Below are positions 50,953 through 62,669 of a DNA stretch of 64,000 bases, piece by piece. A program made the position numbers and the translations under genes. The stretch's first letter is position 1; the number at the start of each line of letters is the position of its first letter. Source of the DNA: Leptolyngbyaceae cyanobacterium JSC-12 (GTDB taxonomy: Bacteria > Cyanobacteriota > Cyanobacteriia > Leptolyngbyales > Leptolyngbyaceae); assembly GCA_000309945.1 (NCBI GenBank), contig CM001633.1, positions 3,684,199 through 3,748,198 on the forward strand. The letters run 5' to 3'. Below the pieces are notes generated by a model, which had not been told where the DNA came from, did no database searches, and saw only the letters and a list, made by a program, of their open reading frames with translations.

Positions 50953-52349
50953 TATTGATTCACCATTCCTTCATAACGCTGGGAAATAACATAAGTTTGA
51001 ATTTGCTTCGCGGTATCGATCGCAACACCAACTACGATTAGAAGCGAAGTTGCGCCGAATCCTCGAAAGGTTTCTACACGAGTTGCACTTTCGACTGCTG
51101 TGGGCACAATCGCAACGAGTCCCAGGAAAATTGCACCCAAAAATGTCAATCGATTTAAGACTCGTTCAATGTAATCACTTGTTGCTTTCCCAGGTCGAAT
51201 CCCTGGAATACTAGCACCCATCTTCTTGAGGTTTTGAGAAAGATCAACCGGATTGATAACCAGAGAAGTCCAGAAATAGCTAAAGAAAAGAATTAACAAA
51301 AGGTAAAACGTAATGTACAGCCAGGGAGTGGGACCACTAGGACTGAGGTACGAAGCGACTTGAGACAAAAGCGGGTTCTTTGTGAATTCTGCAATGTAGA
51401 CGGGAAGAAACAAGACAGCAGATGCAAAGATAATCGGCATCACACCGCTCTGATTTAAGCGAAGTGGCAAGTAGCTACTACGTTCCAGATAAGTCTTTCG
51501 ACCAACTTGACGACGTGCTGAAATGATTGGAATCCGGCGAGTGCCTTCCTGGACAAAAACAATCCCAACAATCATCACCAGGAAAACTAAGAGAAGAATA
51601 ATAATGCCACCAACCAAACTGCGATCGCCCGTTTGAGCAAGCTCTAATGTCTGGCCGAGAGAGCGCGGCAATCCAGAGACAATACTCACCACAATTAGCA
51701 GCGAAGCCCCATTCCCAATACCACGCTCAGTCACCAACTCACCAATCCACATCACCAACATTGACCCAGCAGTCAAAGCAAGCGCTGTAGACGCAATGAA
51801 AGGAACCAAAGAACCAAACCCTATGCTTGCACCATTCTCAGTTACAAACGAAAAAGAACCATTAGCAGCTCGTTGCACAAGCACCTGTTGCCCGTCAATC
51901 TGAGCAGCCCCACTATTCACAACCCACCAAGCTAACCCAACACTTTGAACCACTGCCCAGCCCAAAGCGACGTATCGAGTGATTTGGGAGATTTTTCTAC
52001 GTCCTGCCTCTCCCTCATTCTTTTGAAGATTCTCTAAAGAAGGGAGGGCAGCCGTTAAGAGCTGAAGAATAATAGAAGCGTTAATGTAAGGCAAAATACC
52101 AAGCGCAAAAATACCAAGTGCTGAAAGCCCTCCTCCAGCAAAGATGTCTAGAAAACTAATAACAGGATTATTCTGAACACTCTGAGCAAACGCCTGGCGA
52201 TCGATATCAGGAATCGGCAAGAAGATTCCCAGGCGAACCAGAATTAACATACCAACTGTCAACAAAACGCGACCACGCAACCCTGCTGCTTGAGCCATCT
52301 GGGCAAACGTTTCTTGAGCACTTGGTGTCTTATCTCGGTTCACTACCAT
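50952..52349 (-). CDS. secY: Preprotein translocase subunit SecY
   Basis: 465-residue channel protein with ten transmembrane helices. It has the plug region near the start ([28 protein letters not shown]), the [40 protein letters not shown] loop in parts, and a C-terminal [22 protein letters not shown]. It serves both plasma and thylakoid membranes. Length and order after rplO are normal. Confidence 0.98.
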   Translation of the reverse strand: MVVNRDKTPSAQETFAQMAQAAGLRGRVLLTVGMLILVRLGIFLPIPDIDRQAFAQSVQNNPVISFLDIFAGGGLSALGIFALGILPYINASIILQLLTAALPSLENLQKNEGEAGRRKISQITRYVALGWAVVQSVGLAWWVVNSGAAQIDGQQVLVQRAANGSFSFVTENGASIGFGSLVPFIASTALALTAGSMLVMWIGELVTERGIGNGASLLIVVSIVSGLPRSLGQTLELAQTGDRSLVGGIIILLLVFLVMIVGIVFVQEGTRRIPIISARRQVGRKTYLERSSYLPLRLNQSGVMPIIFASAVLFLPVYIAEFTKNPLLSQVASYLSPSGPTPWLYITFYLLLILFFSYFWTSLVINPVDLSQNLKKMGASIPGIRPGKATSDYIERVLNRLTFLGAIFLGLVAIVPTAVESATRVETFRGFGATSLLIVVGVAIDTAKQIQTYVISQRYEGMVNQ

Positions 52350-52458
52350 GAGAAGTTCCTCTAACGTGCATCGTCTGGATAACAGCTTTTCTCAACCAAA
52401 CAACCAAAGAAAATGAAAAAGTAAATTGCAAAAGCTATTGAGATAAATCTCTAAATCC

Positions 52459-52902
52459 TTATACAATTTCGCAGGTTCCTTTAGCTGCTTCAATCTTAGC
52501 GCGAGCCGACTGTGTAAATGCGCTTGCCTTTACTTGCAGCGCAACATCCAAATCACCATCCCCCAGTACCTTCAAAGGACCATCATTCGACGTTAAAATT
52601 CCACTCTCTAACAAAGATTCCAGGGTAACTACCGTACTAGCCGGCAGGGAAGCTAAGTCGCCAACATTAACAATGGTGTATGACTTTGGATGAACAATTG
52701 GGAAATGCTTCAATTTTGGTAAACGCCGATAGAGAGGGGTTTGCCCACCTTCGAAACCAGGACGAGTTGGACGACCAGAACGAGACTTTTGCCCTCTCAT
52801 TCCAAAACCACAACTCGCTCCTTGACCAGCAGCAATTCCGCGACCAACTCGGCGACCGCGCTTCCTTGAACCTTGTTTTGGCAAAGCATCAGTCAGTCTC
52901 AT
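52459..52902 (-). CDS. rplO: 50S ribosomal protein L15
   Basis: 147 residues. The glycine- and arginine-rich N-terminus ([31 protein letters not shown], in parts) threads into 23S rRNA. rpmD (L30), which often precedes rplO, is absent, as is usual in cyanobacteria. Confidence 0.96.
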   Translation of the reverse strand: MRLTDALPKQGSRKRGRRVGRGIAAGQGASCGFGMRGQKSRSGRPTRPGFEGGQTPLYRRLPKLKHFPIVHPKSYTIVNVGDLASLPASTVVTLESLLESGILTSNDGPLKVLGDGDLDVALQVKASAFTQSARAKIEAAKGTCEIV

Positions 52903-52969
52903 AATTGCTTACTCTCATTTACGATAATAGGACTAGACAACAGGCACACAACAGGTCAGAAGAAAAATG

Positions 52970-53491
52970 CTAAGCATACAACTTCTCAAGGGCAATGCCG
53001 CGCTCCTCAGCAACTTCTGAGAATGTTCTCAAAGTCGCTAAGGCTTCTACAGCGGCTCTGGCATTGTTTAACGGGTTGTCTGACCCAAGCTGTTTTGCAA
53101 GAACATTCTTGACACCAGCTAGTTCTAGTACAGTACGAACGGCTCCTCCAGCAATTACTCCGGTTCCAGGAGCAGCAGGACGCATCATGACCTTTGCACC
53201 TCCTCCTTCGCCTGTTGCAGGGTGAGGAATTGAATTATTCTTAGTCAAAGGCACTTCGACTAAATGCTTCTTGCCATCAGCAACCCCTTTCTTCACTGCC
53301 CCGATGACATCAGCAGCTTTACCAACGCCAACGCCAACCTGGCCTCGTTCGTTGCCGACCACTACGATCGCACGGAAGCTGAGTTTCTTACCACCCTTAA
53401 CAACCTTCGTCACGCGGCGGATCTGGACAACGCGCTCTTGCCAGTCCGTTTCCTTTTCGCGGGCTTTTGCGTTCTTACGACCTTTTGCCAT
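52970..53491 (-). CDS. rpsE: 30S ribosomal protein S5
   Basis: 173 residues. The double-stranded-RNA-binding N-terminal domain ([43 protein letters not shown], in parts) and C-terminal domain ([23 protein letters not shown]) are intact. It follows rplR by 11 bp. Confidence 0.97.
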   Translation of the reverse strand: MAKGRKNAKAREKETDWQERVVQIRRVTKVVKGGKKLSFRAIVVVGNERGQVGVGVGKAADVIGAVKKGVADGKKHLVEVPLTKNNSIPHPATGEGGGAKVMMRPAAPGTGVIAGGAVRTVLELAGVKNVLAKQLGSDNPLNNARAAVEALATLRTFSEVAEERGIALEKLYA

Positions 53492-53502
53492 AATTCTTTT
53501 CC

Positions 53503-53865
53503 TTAGAACTCCAGACCAGCTTCACGGGCAGCATCTGCTAACGCCTTAACACGACCGTGATATAGATTTCCACCCCGATCAAACACAACTTGCTTGATCC
53601 CCTTTGCCAATGAACGTTCAGCAATCAGTTTGCCAACTTTACTGGAAGCCTCACAGTTTGCTCCAGACTCTAATTCACTTTTCAAGTCGGGATCAAGGGT
53701 AGAGGCAGATGCGATCGTATGATGTTGAGTATCATCAATCAACTGTACATAAATATGTTGATTGGAACGAAATACTGCTAAACGCGGACGTTCGGAAGTA
53801 CCGACGACTTTGCGACGAACACGCGCGTGGCGACGACGTGTAGATTCTCTGCGACTTGCTTTCAT
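53503..53865 (-). CDS. rplR: 50S ribosomal protein L18
   Basis: 120-residue 5S rRNA-binding protein: basic N-terminus [19 protein letters not shown], then [20 protein letters not shown] and the C-terminal [26 protein letters not shown]. It sits 2 bp after rplF. Confidence 0.97.
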   Translation of the reverse strand: MKASRRESTRRRHARVRRKVVGTSERPRLAVFRSNQHIYVQLIDDTQHHTIASASTLDPDLKSELESGANCEASSKVGKLIAERSLAKGIKQVVFDRGGNLYHGRVKALADAAREAGLEF

Positions 53866-53867
53866 AA

Positions 53868-54407
53868 CTATTTCTTACCTGCCTTACCAGCCTTACGCTT
53901 GATCACTTCACCGGTATAGCGGATTCCCTTCCCTTTGTAAGGTTCAGGGGGACGAACAGCACGAATCCGAGCTGCCGTATTTCCAACGATCTCTTTATCG
54001 ATTCCGGTGACAATCACATTTGTGTTGTTTTCTACCGCAAATTGAATCCCTTCAGGCGGTTCAATCTGAACTGGATGGCTGTACCCCATGTTAAGAGTTA
54101 GGTTTTTACCTTGTACTTGAGCCCGATAACCAACTCCTGTAATTTCAAGACGACGCTGAAACCCCTGAGATACGCCCTCAACCATGTTGGCAACTAAAGT
54201 GCGACATAGCCCGTGGCGCTGGCGTGCTACTCGCGAATCATCTCGGCGATTCACGAGCACTGTTTCCCCTTCTTGAACTACTTCAACTTCGCTTGGAAGG
54301 ACGCGGGACAACTCACCTTTAGGACCTTTGACCGTTACAGACTGACCATCGATTACGACGGTCACCTTATTGGGAATACTAATGGGACGTTTACCGATAC
54401 GCGACAT
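53868..54407 (-). CDS. rplF: 50S ribosomal protein L6
   Basis: 179 residues, beginning [20 protein letters not shown], with two homologous domains and the C-terminal signature [28 protein letters not shown]. It binds near the sarcin-ricin loop. Confidence 0.97.
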   Translation of the reverse strand: MSRIGKRPISIPNKVTVVIDGQSVTVKGPKGELSRVLPSEVEVVQEGETVLVNRRDDSRVARQRHGLCRTLVANMVEGVSQGFQRRLEITGVGYRAQVQGKNLTLNMGYSHPVQIEPPEGIQFAVENNTNVIVTGIDKEIVGNTAARIRAVRPPEPYKGKGIRYTGEVIKRKAGKAGKK

Positions 54408-54474
54408 AGCCTGCTCCTACTACCCAATCGCTGATTGAGGTTATATATCTCCCTCTCGTTTGTTCTTCGATCTG

Positions 54475-54876
54475 CTACCAGACGTAGCAAAGAACTTCAC
54501 CACCTAAGCCTTGGCGTCGAGCCTCGCGGTCTGTCATGATGCCGCTGGAGGTGGAAATAATCGCTATACCAATGCCACCCAATACTCGTGGCAGATCCTT
54601 GCGGTTAGAATAAACTCGAAAACCTGGTTTACTGACTCGCTTCAACGAATTGATAATTGGGCGCTTGCCTTTCCCCTTATACTTTAAGGAAATAACCAAG
54701 TGCTTCTTCACTCCCTCGCCAACTTCCTCAAATTCTGCGATGAAGCCTTCATCCTTGAGAACTTCGGCAATACTGCGAGTCATCTTGGTGGATGGGACCT
54801 CGGTCGTTTGGTGACGAGCTAGATTCGCGTTGCGAATCCGTGTCAACATATCTGCAATCGTGTCATTTACCGCCAT
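54475..54876 (-). CDS. rpsH: 30S ribosomal protein S8
   Basis: 133 residues: [20 protein letters not shown] and the C-terminal [31 protein letters not shown]. It binds helix 21 of 16S rRNA. rpsN (S14) is absent between rplE and rpsH, as expected in cyanobacteria. Confidence 0.97.
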   Translation of the reverse strand: MAVNDTIADMLTRIRNANLARHQTTEVPSTKMTRSIAEVLKDEGFIAEFEEVGEGVKKHLVISLKYKGKGKRPIINSLKRVSKPGFRVYSNRKDLPRVLGGIGIAIISTSSGIMTDREARRQGLGGEVLCYVW

Positions 54877-54898
54877 AGTGTTCCCTTAATCAATCTGC

Positions 54899-55444
54899 CT
54901 AGCTGTCCCGGAAGGGCATTCCAAACTCTTTCAACAAGGCTCGACCTTCCTCGTCGGTATTTGCCGTTGTAATGATGGAAACGTCCATCCCACGGATTTG
55001 ATCGATGCTGTCATATTCTATTTCCGGGAAAATCAATTGTTCGCGAATGCCCAGTGTATAGTTACCACGACCATCAAAGCTCTTTGGGCTAATCCCTCGA
55101 AAGTCTCGAATTCTTGGAAGCGCAAGATTGATGAGACGATCTAAAAATGCATACATTCGGTCTGAACGGAGGGTAACCATGATCCCAACTGGCATTCCCT
55201 GACGCAGTTTAAAGCCTGCGATCGCTTTCTTTGCTCGGGTTACTACAGGCTTCTGCCCAGTAATCATAGCGATCTCAGCCAACGAAGCTTCCAGCGCTTT
55301 GGCATTTTGGGACGCTTCCCCCAGCCCTCGGTTTACTGTAATTTTGACCAGTTTAGGCACCTGGTGAATATTGGTGTAACCAAACTGTTCCCTTAACTTA
55401 GGGACAATTTTTTCCTGATACTGCTCTTTCAGTCGTTGTGGCAT
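54899..55444 (-). CDS. rplE: 50S ribosomal protein L5
   Basis: 181-residue 5S rRNA-binding protein: [36 protein letters not shown] and the C-terminal [31 protein letters not shown]. It lies 48 bp after rplX. Confidence 0.97.
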   Translation of the reverse strand: MPQRLKEQYQEKIVPKLREQFGYTNIHQVPKLVKITVNRGLGEASQNAKALEASLAEIAMITGQKPVVTRAKKAIAGFKLRQGMPVGIMVTLRSDRMYAFLDRLINLALPRIRDFRGISPKSFDGRGNYTLGIREQLIFPEIEYDSIDQIRGMDVSIITTANTDEEGRALLKEFGMPFRDS

Positions 55445-55492
55445 GGTTTATAGTCCTTAAACATCCCTGGGCTTGGTCAGGGAAAATTCGCC

Positions 55493-55837
55493 TTAATCAA
55501 GAATTTCCCCAGTCTTCTTAAGCATTCTTACTTTTCGTCCATCCGCATTGAACGTGTAAGAGATGCGACTGGCAACTTTTTGTTTCTCGGAGTAGAGCAT
55601 AACGTTGGAACTGTGAATCGGGGCTTCAACCGTTACAATCTGGCCGGATTCACCTTCTTGCTGGGGTTTGATGTGCTTCGTCCGTACATTTACACCTTTG
55701 ACTACGACCTTACTTTCCTTGGGAAGGGTTCGGAGTATCTCACCAACTTTCCCCTTATCTCTGCCCGCAATCACTTGAACGGTGTCACCCTTTTTGACAT
55801 GCATCTTATAGCGAGCCACTGCCTGAGTTTTCGCCAT
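55493..55837 (-). CDS. rplX: 50S ribosomal protein L24
   Basis: 114-residue KOW-domain protein initiating 50S assembly ([47 protein letters not shown]). An 11-residue N-terminal lead precedes the KOW core. The start overlaps the rplN stop by 1 bp. Confidence 0.96.
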   Translation of the reverse strand: MAKTQAVARYKMHVKKGDTVQVIAGRDKGKVGEILRTLPKESKVVVKGVNVRTKHIKPQQEGESGQIVTVEAPIHSSNVMLYSEKQKVASRISYTFNADGRKVRMLKKTGEILD

Positions 55838-56205
55838 TACAGCACCTCCGGAGCTAACGAAACAATTTTGGTAAATTCTTTGTCTCTTAGTTCACGAGCA
55901 ACGGGACCAAACACCCGTGTACCACGAGGATTTCGATCTTTGTTGATAATGACCGCCGCGTTGTCATCAAATCGAATGCTCATACCACTCTCACGACGCA
56001 ACGTTTTGCGGGTACGAACAACAACTGCCATCACCACATCAGACTTTTTAACTGCCATGTTTGGAATGGCATCTTTCACGACAGCAACAATAATGTCACC
56101 AATCCCCGCGTAGCGACGGTTGCCTCCTCCCAACACACGAATACACATTAACTTGCGGGCACCGCTGTTATCTGCAACATTGAGATAGCTTTGTGGCTGA
56201 ATCAT
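55837..56205 (-). CDS. rplN: 50S ribosomal protein L14
   Basis: 122 residues: [27 protein letters not shown] and [28 protein letters not shown]. This is the canonical length. It forms part of the inter-subunit bridge and lies 14 bp after rpsQ. Confidence 0.98.
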   Translation of the reverse strand: MIQPQSYLNVADNSGARKLMCIRVLGGGNRRYAGIGDIIVAVVKDAIPNMAVKKSDVVMAVVVRTRKTLRRESGMSIRFDDNAAVIINKDRNPRGTRVFGPVARELRDKEFTKIVSLAPEVL

Positions 56206-56219
56206 AAGTTCACCTTCCT

Positions 56220-56471
56220 CTACGCTTGGGTTGCCGTGGTCAAAATATCGATCACTTGCCAGCGCTTAGTGCGACTCAGAGGGCGAGTTTCCTGGATACG
56301 AACGCGATCGCCAATCTTGCACTTATTGTCTTCATCGTGAGCTTTATAGCGCTTAGTTTTTGCGACAATCTTGCCGTATTTGGGATGAGCGGAACGGTTC
56401 TCGACCGCAACCACCACTGTTTTTTCCATCTTGTCGCTGACAACTAAGCCAACTCGTTCTTTTACTGCCAT
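56220..56471 (-). CDS. rpsQ: 30S ribosomal protein S17
   Basis: 83 residues from the ATG at 56471 ([23 protein letters not shown]), preferred over a long upstream extension that would overlap rpmC. It has the S17 signature [24 protein letters not shown]. Confidence 0.96.
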   Translation of the reverse strand: MAVKERVGLVVSDKMEKTVVVAVENRSAHPKYGKIVAKTKRYKAHDEDNKCKIGDRVRIQETRPLSRTKRWQVIDILTTATQA

Positions 56472-56532
56472 TTCGATTACTCCGTAAGGAATAACATGAA
56501 GGATAAAAATGTATTTACGTAGCTTCAGAGTG

Positions 56533-56751
56533 TTATACTTCAGCCTGCTGTTTTTGCCGTTGACGCTCTCCCTCAACCGTCAACAGTTGAGCCAAGCGAT
56601 GACGATTATGTTTAAATTCATGGGATTTCTCTAAGCGTCGAGTACCTTTTTGAAATCTCAATTCAAACAGTTGCTTTTTCACAGCAATGATCTGCTCTTC
56701 AAGCTCCTCGTCGGTTAAGCTGCGCACTTCATCAATCTTTGGTAGGGCCAT
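56533..56751 (-). CDS. rpmC: 50S ribosomal protein L29
   Basis: 72-residue two-helix protein at the exit tunnel: [55 protein letters not shown]. The ATG at 56751 lies 1 bp after the rplP stop; the longer frame upstream is discarded. Confidence 0.95.
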   Translation of the reverse strand: MALPKIDEVRSLTDEELEEQIIAVKKQLFELRFQKGTRRLEKSHEFKHNRHRLAQLLTVEGERQRQKQQAEV

Positions 56752-56752
56752 C

Positions 56753-57175
56753 TCAAGATTCCTCTGTGGTTTCGCGTGTAATAAATTTTGTTTTGATGGG
56801 GAGTTTGTACTGTGCCAAGCGCATTGCCTCACGAGCAGTTGCTTCTGGCACTCCAGCAATTTCAAACATGATTCGCCCCGGTTTTACAACAGCGACCCAA
56901 AATTCAGGCGCACCTTTACCAGAACCCATCCGAGTTTCAGCAGGGCGCATTGTGACAGGTTTATCTGGGAATATCCGAATCCAGATTTTGCCACCCCGAC
57001 GAATGTAACGTGTCATAGCACGACGGCTAGCTTCAATCTGACGCGAGGTAATCCAGGTAGGCTCTAGGGCTTGGAGTCCGAATTCTCCAAAATTCAGTTC
57101 ATTTCCACGGGTTGCCAACCCTTTCATGCGTCCGCGTTGTTGTTTACGAAATTTTGTTCTTCTTGGGCTTAACAT
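56753..57175 (-). CDS. rplP: 50S ribosomal protein L16
   Basis: 140 residues: [55 protein letters not shown] (in parts). It helps form the A-site region of the large subunit. It lies 70 bp after rpsC. Confidence 0.97.
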   Translation of the reverse strand: MLSPRRTKFRKQQRGRMKGLATRGNELNFGEFGLQALEPTWITSRQIEASRRAMTRYIRRGGKIWIRIFPDKPVTMRPAETRMGSGKGAPEFWVAVVKPGRIMFEIAGVPEATAREAMRLAQYKLPIKTKFITRETTEES

Positions 57176-57245
57176 GGCTACTACCTTTGGAGGTCATGAC
57201 ATATAAAGGCGGCGGTGGAAGACGTAACTTCCCAAACCTCATGGT

Positions 57246-57995
57246 TTATCCTTCATTAGAACGATCTTCAAACTGCTGACGACGACGTTGCTGACGGCGA
57301 CGCGGTTGCTGATTGGTGGGTGCAGGGCGCTCCTCCTGTCCTGGGATAATTTCACCCTTGAAAACCCACACTTTGATACCCAGCGTGCCGTAGATGGTGC
57401 TTGCCGTGCAGTAGGCATAGTCAATGTCAGCTCGGAGTGTGTGCAGCGGCACCCGCCCCTCACGAGTCCATTCAGGACGAGCAATTTCTGCGCCATTCAG
57501 CCGACCACTCACCTGAATTTTGATGCCCTCGATACCTGCTTTTTGTGCGCGCTGGATTGCTTGTCGAACAACTCGACGGAATGAAACCCGACGCTCCAGT
57601 TGTTGGGCAATGTATTCGCCAATCAGAGCAGCGTCAGCATCAACTCGAGCCACTTCAACAACGTTGATTCGAATCTGGCGATCGCCACCGCCCAACACCT
57701 TCTGCAAACCGCTTCGGAGCTCCTCAATCCCCTGACCACCACGCCCCACAACTACGCCAGGACGAGCTGTATGAACCTCTAAGTCAATCTGATCAGCCTT
57801 ACGCTCAATCCGAATTTGAGAAATTCCAGGACTTTCTAAGCCCTTCAGTTTCAAAGGGTTCTTTTGGAAGAAATGGCGAATTTTGAAGTCTTCTTGTAGC
57901 AGTTCAGCATAACGATGCTCGTCAGCAAACCAACGAGAGCGATGCTCTTGCGTAATACCCAAGCGTAGACCAGTTGGATGAATCTTCTGTCCCAC
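57246..57995 (-). CDS. rpsC: 30S ribosomal protein S3
   Basis: 249 residues: [20 protein letters not shown], a KH domain with [20 protein letters not shown], and a C-terminal domain with [29 protein letters not shown]. The Gln/Arg-rich tail ([18 protein letters not shown]) is longer than in E. coli S3. Confidence 0.97.
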   Translation of the reverse strand: MGQKIHPTGLRLGITQEHRSRWFADEHRYAELLQEDFKIRHFFQKNPLKLKGLESPGISQIRIERKADQIDLEVHTARPGVVVGRGGQGIEELRSGLQKVLGGGDRQIRINVVEVARVDADAALIGEYIAQQLERRVSFRRVVRQAIQRAQKAGIEGIKIQVSGRLNGAEIARPEWTREGRVPLHTLRADIDYAYCTASTIYGTLGIKVWVFKGEIIPGQEERPAPTNQQPRRRQQRRRQQFEDRSNEG

Positions 57996-58038
57996 AGGAT
58001 GCGTCCTCGTACAAGCTCAATACACGGTTAATAACGAA

Positions 58039-58401
58039 CTACTCGTCTCCGGCACCCGGAGCAACGGCAATTGTGATATGACAAGTCGGTTTCCGAATCT
58101 GATAAGCACGCCCCTGAGCACGTGGGCGATAACGCTTCAACGTTGGGCCCTGATCAGCATAGGCAGTGCTAACAATCAGACTTGCTCGGTCATATCCCTC
58201 GTTATGCTCTGCATTTGCCGCTGCAGATCGGAGTACTTTCAAAATCGGCTCACAGGCACGATAGGGCATAAATTCCAAAATAATCAGAGCCTCTCGGTAG
58301 GAACGTCCCCGAATTTGGTCGAGCACGCGACGCACCTTATGAGGAGACATGCGGATATAGCGAGCGATCGCTTTAACTTCAGTTGCAGTATCAACAGCCA
58401 T
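58039..58401 (-). CDS. rplV: 50S ribosomal protein L22
   Basis: 120 residues: [29 protein letters not shown] and the loop-strand [26 protein letters not shown] whose hairpin lines the exit tunnel. It lies between rpsS and rpsC. Confidence 0.97.
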   Translation of the reverse strand: MAVDTATEVKAIARYIRMSPHKVRRVLDQIRGRSYREALIILEFMPYRACEPILKVLRSAAANAEHNEGYDRASLIVSTAYADQGPTLKRYRPRAQGRAYQIRKPTCHITIAVAPGAGDE

Positions 58402-58437
58402 TTCTTTCTCCCTTAGCAGATAGCTAGCGGCAACATC

Positions 58438-58716
58438 TTATCGACGAGCCTTTTTGTCGCTACCCGCATGCCCCCGAAAGGTGCGGGTTGGTGCAAACTC
58501 ACCAAGCTTGTGACCTACCATTTGCTCAGTAACATACACGGGCACATGAGTTTTCCCGTTATGAACGGCGATCGTATGACCGATCATCTGAGGCAAAATC
58601 GTGGATGCCCGAGACCACGTTTTAATCACCTGCTTATCCCCTTTCGCGTTCAGTGCTTCAACCTTACGCATCAGGTGGTCAGCAACAAATGGTCCTTTCT
58701 TAAGCGAACGAGACAT
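58438..58716 (-). CDS. rpsS: 30S ribosomal protein S19
   Basis: 92 residues: [71 protein letters not shown] (in parts). This is the canonical length. Confidence 0.98.
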   Translation of the reverse strand: MSRSLKKGPFVADHLMRKVEALNAKGDKQVIKTWSRASTILPQMIGHTIAVHNGKTHVPVYVTEQMVGHKLGEFAPTRTFRGHAGSDKKARR

Positions 58717-58739
58717 TTTTCTTTACTCTCCTAATCACC

Positions 58740-59603
58740 TTACGAATCCCGACCGCCTCTGCCGCGCTTAGAAGACTTACGACGGCGACGCACAATCAAC
58801 GCATCACTCAATTTACGTTTCTTCCGAGTCTTGCGTCCCAAGGCTGGCTTACCCCAAGGAGTAACAGGACCAGAACGACCAATTGGTGCCCGCCCCTCTC
58901 CACCGCCATGCGGGTGATCAACGGGATTCATCACGCTACCCCGCACCTCTGGACGACGACCAAGATGACGCTTGCGCCCTGCTTTCCCCAAACTCACATT
59001 ACGAATATCGGCATTCCCGACCTGACCAATGGTGGCATAACACTCACGGCGAATCATGCGAACCTCACTAGAAGGCAACTTGAGAGTCACAAAATTGCCA
59101 TCCTTTGCCGCTACCTGAGCACCCGTTCCAGCTGCCCGCACAATTTGCCCGCCCTTGCCAGGCGTAAGTTCCACGTTATGAACGACCGTACCCAACGGAA
59201 TATTAGCCAGTGGTAAAGCATTCCCAATCTCAATCGGGGCATCAGAACCAGCAATCACAGTTGCACCAACTGCTAAACCAGCAGGGTGAAGAATATAGCG
59301 CTTTTCACCGTCCTGGTAGTATAACAACGCAATTCGAGCATTACGATTGGGATCATATTCAATAGCCGCAACTTTTGCTGGGATATTGCGCTTGTCTCGG
59401 CGGAAATCAACAAGGCGATATAAGCGTTTATGCCCACCACCACGATGACGACAAGTAATAACTCCTCGATTATTTCGCCCTTTTGCACGGTGACGAGACT
59501 TCGTCAACGACTTTTCAGGTTCACTTCGGGTGATCTCTGCGAAGTCTGAAATGCTTCTCTCACGGGTGCCAGGGGTGTAAGGCCGATATATACGAATGCC
59601 CAT
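58740..59603 (-). CDS. rplB: 50S ribosomal protein L2
   Basis: 287 residues. C-terminal [21 protein letters not shown] carries the conserved His of the peptidyl-transferase region, and the tail is strongly basic ([20 protein letters not shown]). It follows rplW after 38 bp. Confidence 0.98.
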   Translation of the reverse strand: MGIRIYRPYTPGTRERSISDFAEITRSEPEKSLTKSRHRAKGRNNRGVITCRHRGGGHKRLYRLVDFRRDKRNIPAKVAAIEYDPNRNARIALLYYQDGEKRYILHPAGLAVGATVIAGSDAPIEIGNALPLANIPLGTVVHNVELTPGKGGQIVRAAGTGAQVAAKDGNFVTLKLPSSEVRMIRRECYATIGQVGNADIRNVSLGKAGRKRHLGRRPEVRGSVMNPVDHPHGGGEGRAPIGRSGPVTPWGKPALGRKTRKKRKLSDALIVRRRRKSSKRGRGGRDS

Positions 59604-59641
59604 AACTTACTCTCTCAAATACCTTGCCAGATGGGGAGGCA

Positions 59642-59947
59642 CTAGACCTCTGGAAATAGAGTGATGGAATCACCAGGCGCCAGGGTAACGATCGCACGCT
59701 TATAGAGAGCACGATGCCCCATAAACTTACCAACTCGCCGCTTTTTGCGGGGTGGATTTGAGGTGCTAACACCCGTCACCTTGACATCAAATAGTGTTTC
59801 AACTGCCGCCTTGATTTCTGGCTTGGTTGCTTTGGGAGAAACTTCAAACGTGTATTGATTTTTCTCCAGCAGCAATGTCGCCTTCTCTGTAATAATCGGG
59901 CGACGAACCAAGTCCATTAGGTCACGAGGGTTATACTCAGTCACCAT
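59642..59947 (-). CDS. rplW: 50S ribosomal protein L23
   Basis: 101 residues: [45 protein letters not shown] (in parts) and [21 protein letters not shown]. It is the docking site for trigger factor and SRP. Its start overlaps the rplD stop by 11 bp. Confidence 0.97.
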   Translation of the reverse strand: MVTEYNPRDLMDLVRRPIITEKATLLLEKNQYTFEVSPKATKPEIKAAVETLFDVKVTGVSTSNPPRKKRRVGKFMGHRALYKRAIVTLAPGDSITLFPEV

Positions 59948-60572
59948 ACACCTCCTGAATTTTCTCGATGGCAGAGGTTGTTGCCACGATATAGTCTGCT
60001 GTCAACAAATCAAAGATATTTAAGTTAGTTGCGGAAATAAGACGCAATTTCTCAACGTTGCGAGCAGACAGGTAAATTGTTTCATCCCGCTCAGCCAAAA
60101 TCAGCAAAACTTTGGATTCAGAAGGATCAGCTCCCCAACCTTTGAGAGCGTTTACTAGATCTTTCGTCTTTGGGCGAGGCAACTTGTCGGCAAAATCCTG
60201 GACAATAACCAGATCATCCGTGCGACTCTGAAATGCCGTTCTAAGAGCAAGACGGCGCTCTTTTCGATTCATCTTGAGAGAGTAATCTCTGGGTTTTGGA
60301 CCGAAAATTACACCACCACCTCGCCACAGCGGGGAGCGATTGGAACCTGCCCGCGCACGCCCAGTTCCTTTTTGCCGCCAAGGTTTACGTCCACCTCCGC
60401 TTACTTCTGCACGAGTTTTAGTGGACACTGTACCCTGACGCGCATTCGCAAGCTGGCGCACCAATGCTCTGTGGACGATATGAGCCGCATTCTGTTCACT
60501 TGCAACCTTCAAGTCAAGTGACGTGCTACCGACTTCTTTTCCTTCCCAATCTTTAACTGCACAATCAACCAT
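59937..60572 (-). CDS. rplD: 50S ribosomal protein L4
   Basis: 211 residues. The extended loop [28 protein letters not shown] (in parts) reaches the exit tunnel. L4 represses the S10 operon in E. coli; no matching leader was recognised here. Confidence 0.97.
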   Translation of the reverse strand: MVDCAVKDWEGKEVGSTSLDLKVASEQNAAHIVHRALVRQLANARQGTVSTKTRAEVSGGGRKPWRQKGTGRARAGSNRSPLWRGGGVIFGPKPRDYSLKMNRKERRLALRTAFQSRTDDLVIVQDFADKLPRPKTKDLVNALKGWGADPSESKVLLILAERDETIYLSARNVEKLRLISATNLNIFDLLTADYIVATTSAIEKIQEVYGD

Positions 60573-60655
60573 ACTTGTTAACCTTGCTCTACTCTCACAG
60601 GTGATTGAGGCGGAGTACTTGAGGCAATCACCAGTCGTACCCTACCATCCAATCC

Positions 60656-61294
60656 TCACGAACGTCCGACAATCTTGGCAGGCAATACATTGACTAGTGC
60701 CCCCGGCTTCCCAGGAACTGCACCCTTAATCAGGAGCAAATTGCGTTCAGCATCCACTCGAACAATCGTGAGCTTGCGAATGGTCACACGAGTGTTTCCC
60801 AACTGCCCAGCCATACGCTTACCAGGGTAAACGCGTCCGGGAGTAGTACCTGCTCCAGTAGAACCTGGCAAACGATGATTTTTAGAACCGTGTGCCATCG
60901 GTCCTCGTTTAAAGTTATGGCGCTTTTGATAACCCGCAAATCCACGACCAATGCTAGTACCCACTACATCAACCGTTTGTCCAGCTGTAAACCGCTCGAC
61001 TGTGATTTGCTGTCCTAGCTCAAATTCACCAGAGTTGTCCAGGCGATATTCGCGTAGGTGGCGAACAGGAGAGGAATTAGACTTCACTAGATGCCCCAGT
61101 TCAGGCTTGGTCAGAGCTTTCTGAGCCACTTCCCTAAAGCCAACTTGGATAGCAGCGTATCCATCTGTTTCTTTTGTTTTAACTTGCGTGACGGTGCAAG
61201 GACCTGCCTGAATGACAGTAACCGGGATGGCTTTCCCTGACTCGTCAAACACTTGGGTCATGCCAAGCTTTGTGCCGAGAATACCGACAGACAC
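60656..61294 (-). CDS. rplC: 50S ribosomal protein L3
   Basis: First gene of the cluster, 212 residues. GTG at 61294 is chosen because AGGGAG precedes it and it yields the family N-terminus [20 protein letters not shown]; the longer frame would need a TTG. It contains [52 protein letters not shown] in parts. rpsJ (S10) is not upstream; in cyanobacteria it is usually with tufA. Confidence 0.95.
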   Translation of the reverse strand: MSVGILGTKLGMTQVFDESGKAIPVTVIQAGPCTVTQVKTKETDGYAAIQVGFREVAQKALTKPELGHLVKSNSSPVRHLREYRLDNSGEFELGQQITVERFTAGQTVDVVGTSIGRGFAGYQKRHNFKRGPMAHGSKNHRLPGSTGAGTTPGRVYPGKRMAGQLGNTRVTIRKLTIVRVDAERNLLLIKGAVPGKPGALVNVLPAKIVGRS

Positions 61295-62050
61295 GGTGAC
61301 TAAACTCCCTTTTCTTACACACTCATCGTTGGGAAACAGACGCAACTCAATGGTTGGTGGTCTATTTCCTGGCTACCTACTTGCTTAGACAAAGCCAAGC
61401 CTCGAAAACTGCCGCGATCGCGCACAGCAGCGTAAAAACCAATCTACTTCTCAGGTCTAAAGGCTTTCGCTAAGGATGCGAGTCTAACAGTTTAGTGCCA
61501 CTGAAGGACTTGAGCAGTAAACCACTCAGTATCCTAATCGCAGGCTAGATAGAATCGAAGAACGACCCTGCCATCTTTTCCAAGAGGCAACCTGCAACGA
61601 GCATTTAGGCAACAGTTATCTAGTTTAAGAGAAACTCGACATTTTGTCTACCTTTTCTCGATTTTTTTTACAGCTTAGGCACTATCAACCAAAGTTCAGG
61701 TTGATAACGGTCCCTGCAAAGGTCAACCGAGATATGACAAACGGATCAGTCGAATTCAAATACTAGTCAAACTCATATAAGGATTAAATTTCTCCTCTAC
61801 TAGAGGAAAATGCAGCTTGAGGAAAGAGTTTAACAACCTCGCGCAGACAAGCAATCGCTCCATCTACATCAATCCATCTACATCAAAGAGTAGCATCAGC
61901 ATTTCTATGAAAGCGATAGCAAACGGCAATTATTTCTCACTTTGAGCTTCTCCTGAGAGTATGCGACACTATAACGGGAGAGAGACAGTTAATATAGACT
62001 GCCTGCTCAAGTCAACACAATCATTTGGATTGTAGGCGCAGAGGAAACTT
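61295..62050. promoter_or_regulatory. Divergent region between rplC and ndhN, no gene seen
   Basis: 756 bp that must hold the promoters of the ribosomal cluster and of ndhN. No reading frame or RNA gene was recognised. It has a 14-bp tandem duplication at 61859-61886. Confidence 0.45.
61859..61886. repeat. 14-bp tandem duplication upstream of ndhN
   Basis: Two perfect adjacent copies of tccatctacatcaa, about 165 bp before the ndhN start. Confidence 0.85.
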
Positions 62051-62527
62051 ATGGCATTGCTGACGACTGGCAAGAAACTCATTCGCGATTTAGAAACCCA
62101 TGGAGCGTTAGGATTATACGTTCCATTAGAAGGTGGCTTCGAAGGGCGCTATCGGAGACGCATCCGGGCTGCAGGTTATGAATCGCTTTCGCTTTCTGCC
62201 CGCGGTTTAGGAGATGTAGCTGCTTATCTTACTGGAATTCATGGTGTGCGTCCGCCTCACCTTGGCAAGAAAAGCACCAATAACGGAGCGGCAGTAGGGT
62301 ATCGGTATTTCATCCCGCCAATTGTTTCATATCGCCTAGAGCAACTGCCATTGAACTCCAAGGGTCTGCTGCTATGGATTATTGAGGGCAATATTCTCTC
62401 TAATCAGGAAATCGAGTATTTGTCTGCCCTGCCAAATGTGGAGCCTCGCTTGAAATTGGCTGTCGAAATGGGAGGAGAACGTTATTTCCGTTGGGAACCC
62501 TTAAAGCAAGCTCTTTTGTCTGCATAA
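62051..62527 (+). CDS. ndhN: NAD(P)H-quinone oxidoreductase subunit N
   Basis: 158-residue peripheral subunit of the cyanobacterial NDH-1 complex, involved in respiration, cyclic electron flow and CO2 uptake. It begins MALLTTGKKLIRDLETHGAL and has GGFEGRYRRRIRAAGYESLSLSARGLGD (in parts) and LKLAVEMGGERYFRWEPL near the end. It is followed by a terminator and then ldpA. Confidence 0.96.
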   Translation: MALLTTGKKLIRDLETHGALGLYVPLEGGFEGRYRRRIRAAGYESLSLSARGLGDVAAYLTGIHGVRPPHLGKKSTNNGAAVGYRYFIPPIVSYRLEQLPLNSKGLLLWIIEGNILSNQEIEYLSALPNVEPRLKLAVEMGGERYFRWEPLKQALLSA

Positions 62528-62568
62528 CAGGCAAATTCTTCAATGACATTCCCAATTGCTTTCTGCTG

Positions 62569-62600
62569 AGAGACGCTTCATACAGCGTCTCTTTGTTTTT
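62569..62600 (+). terminator. Rho-independent terminator of ndhN
   Basis: AGAGACGC (62569-62576) pairs with GCGTCTCT (62585-62592), loop TTCATACA, followed by TTGTTTTT. It lies 42 bp after the ndhN stop. Confidence 0.9.
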
Positions 62601-62669
62601 AGAGGAAAAAAGCTAATTAATTTTGGTTGCAGTCTCCAAATTTTTTGGATTGCACATTAGCATGAAAGG

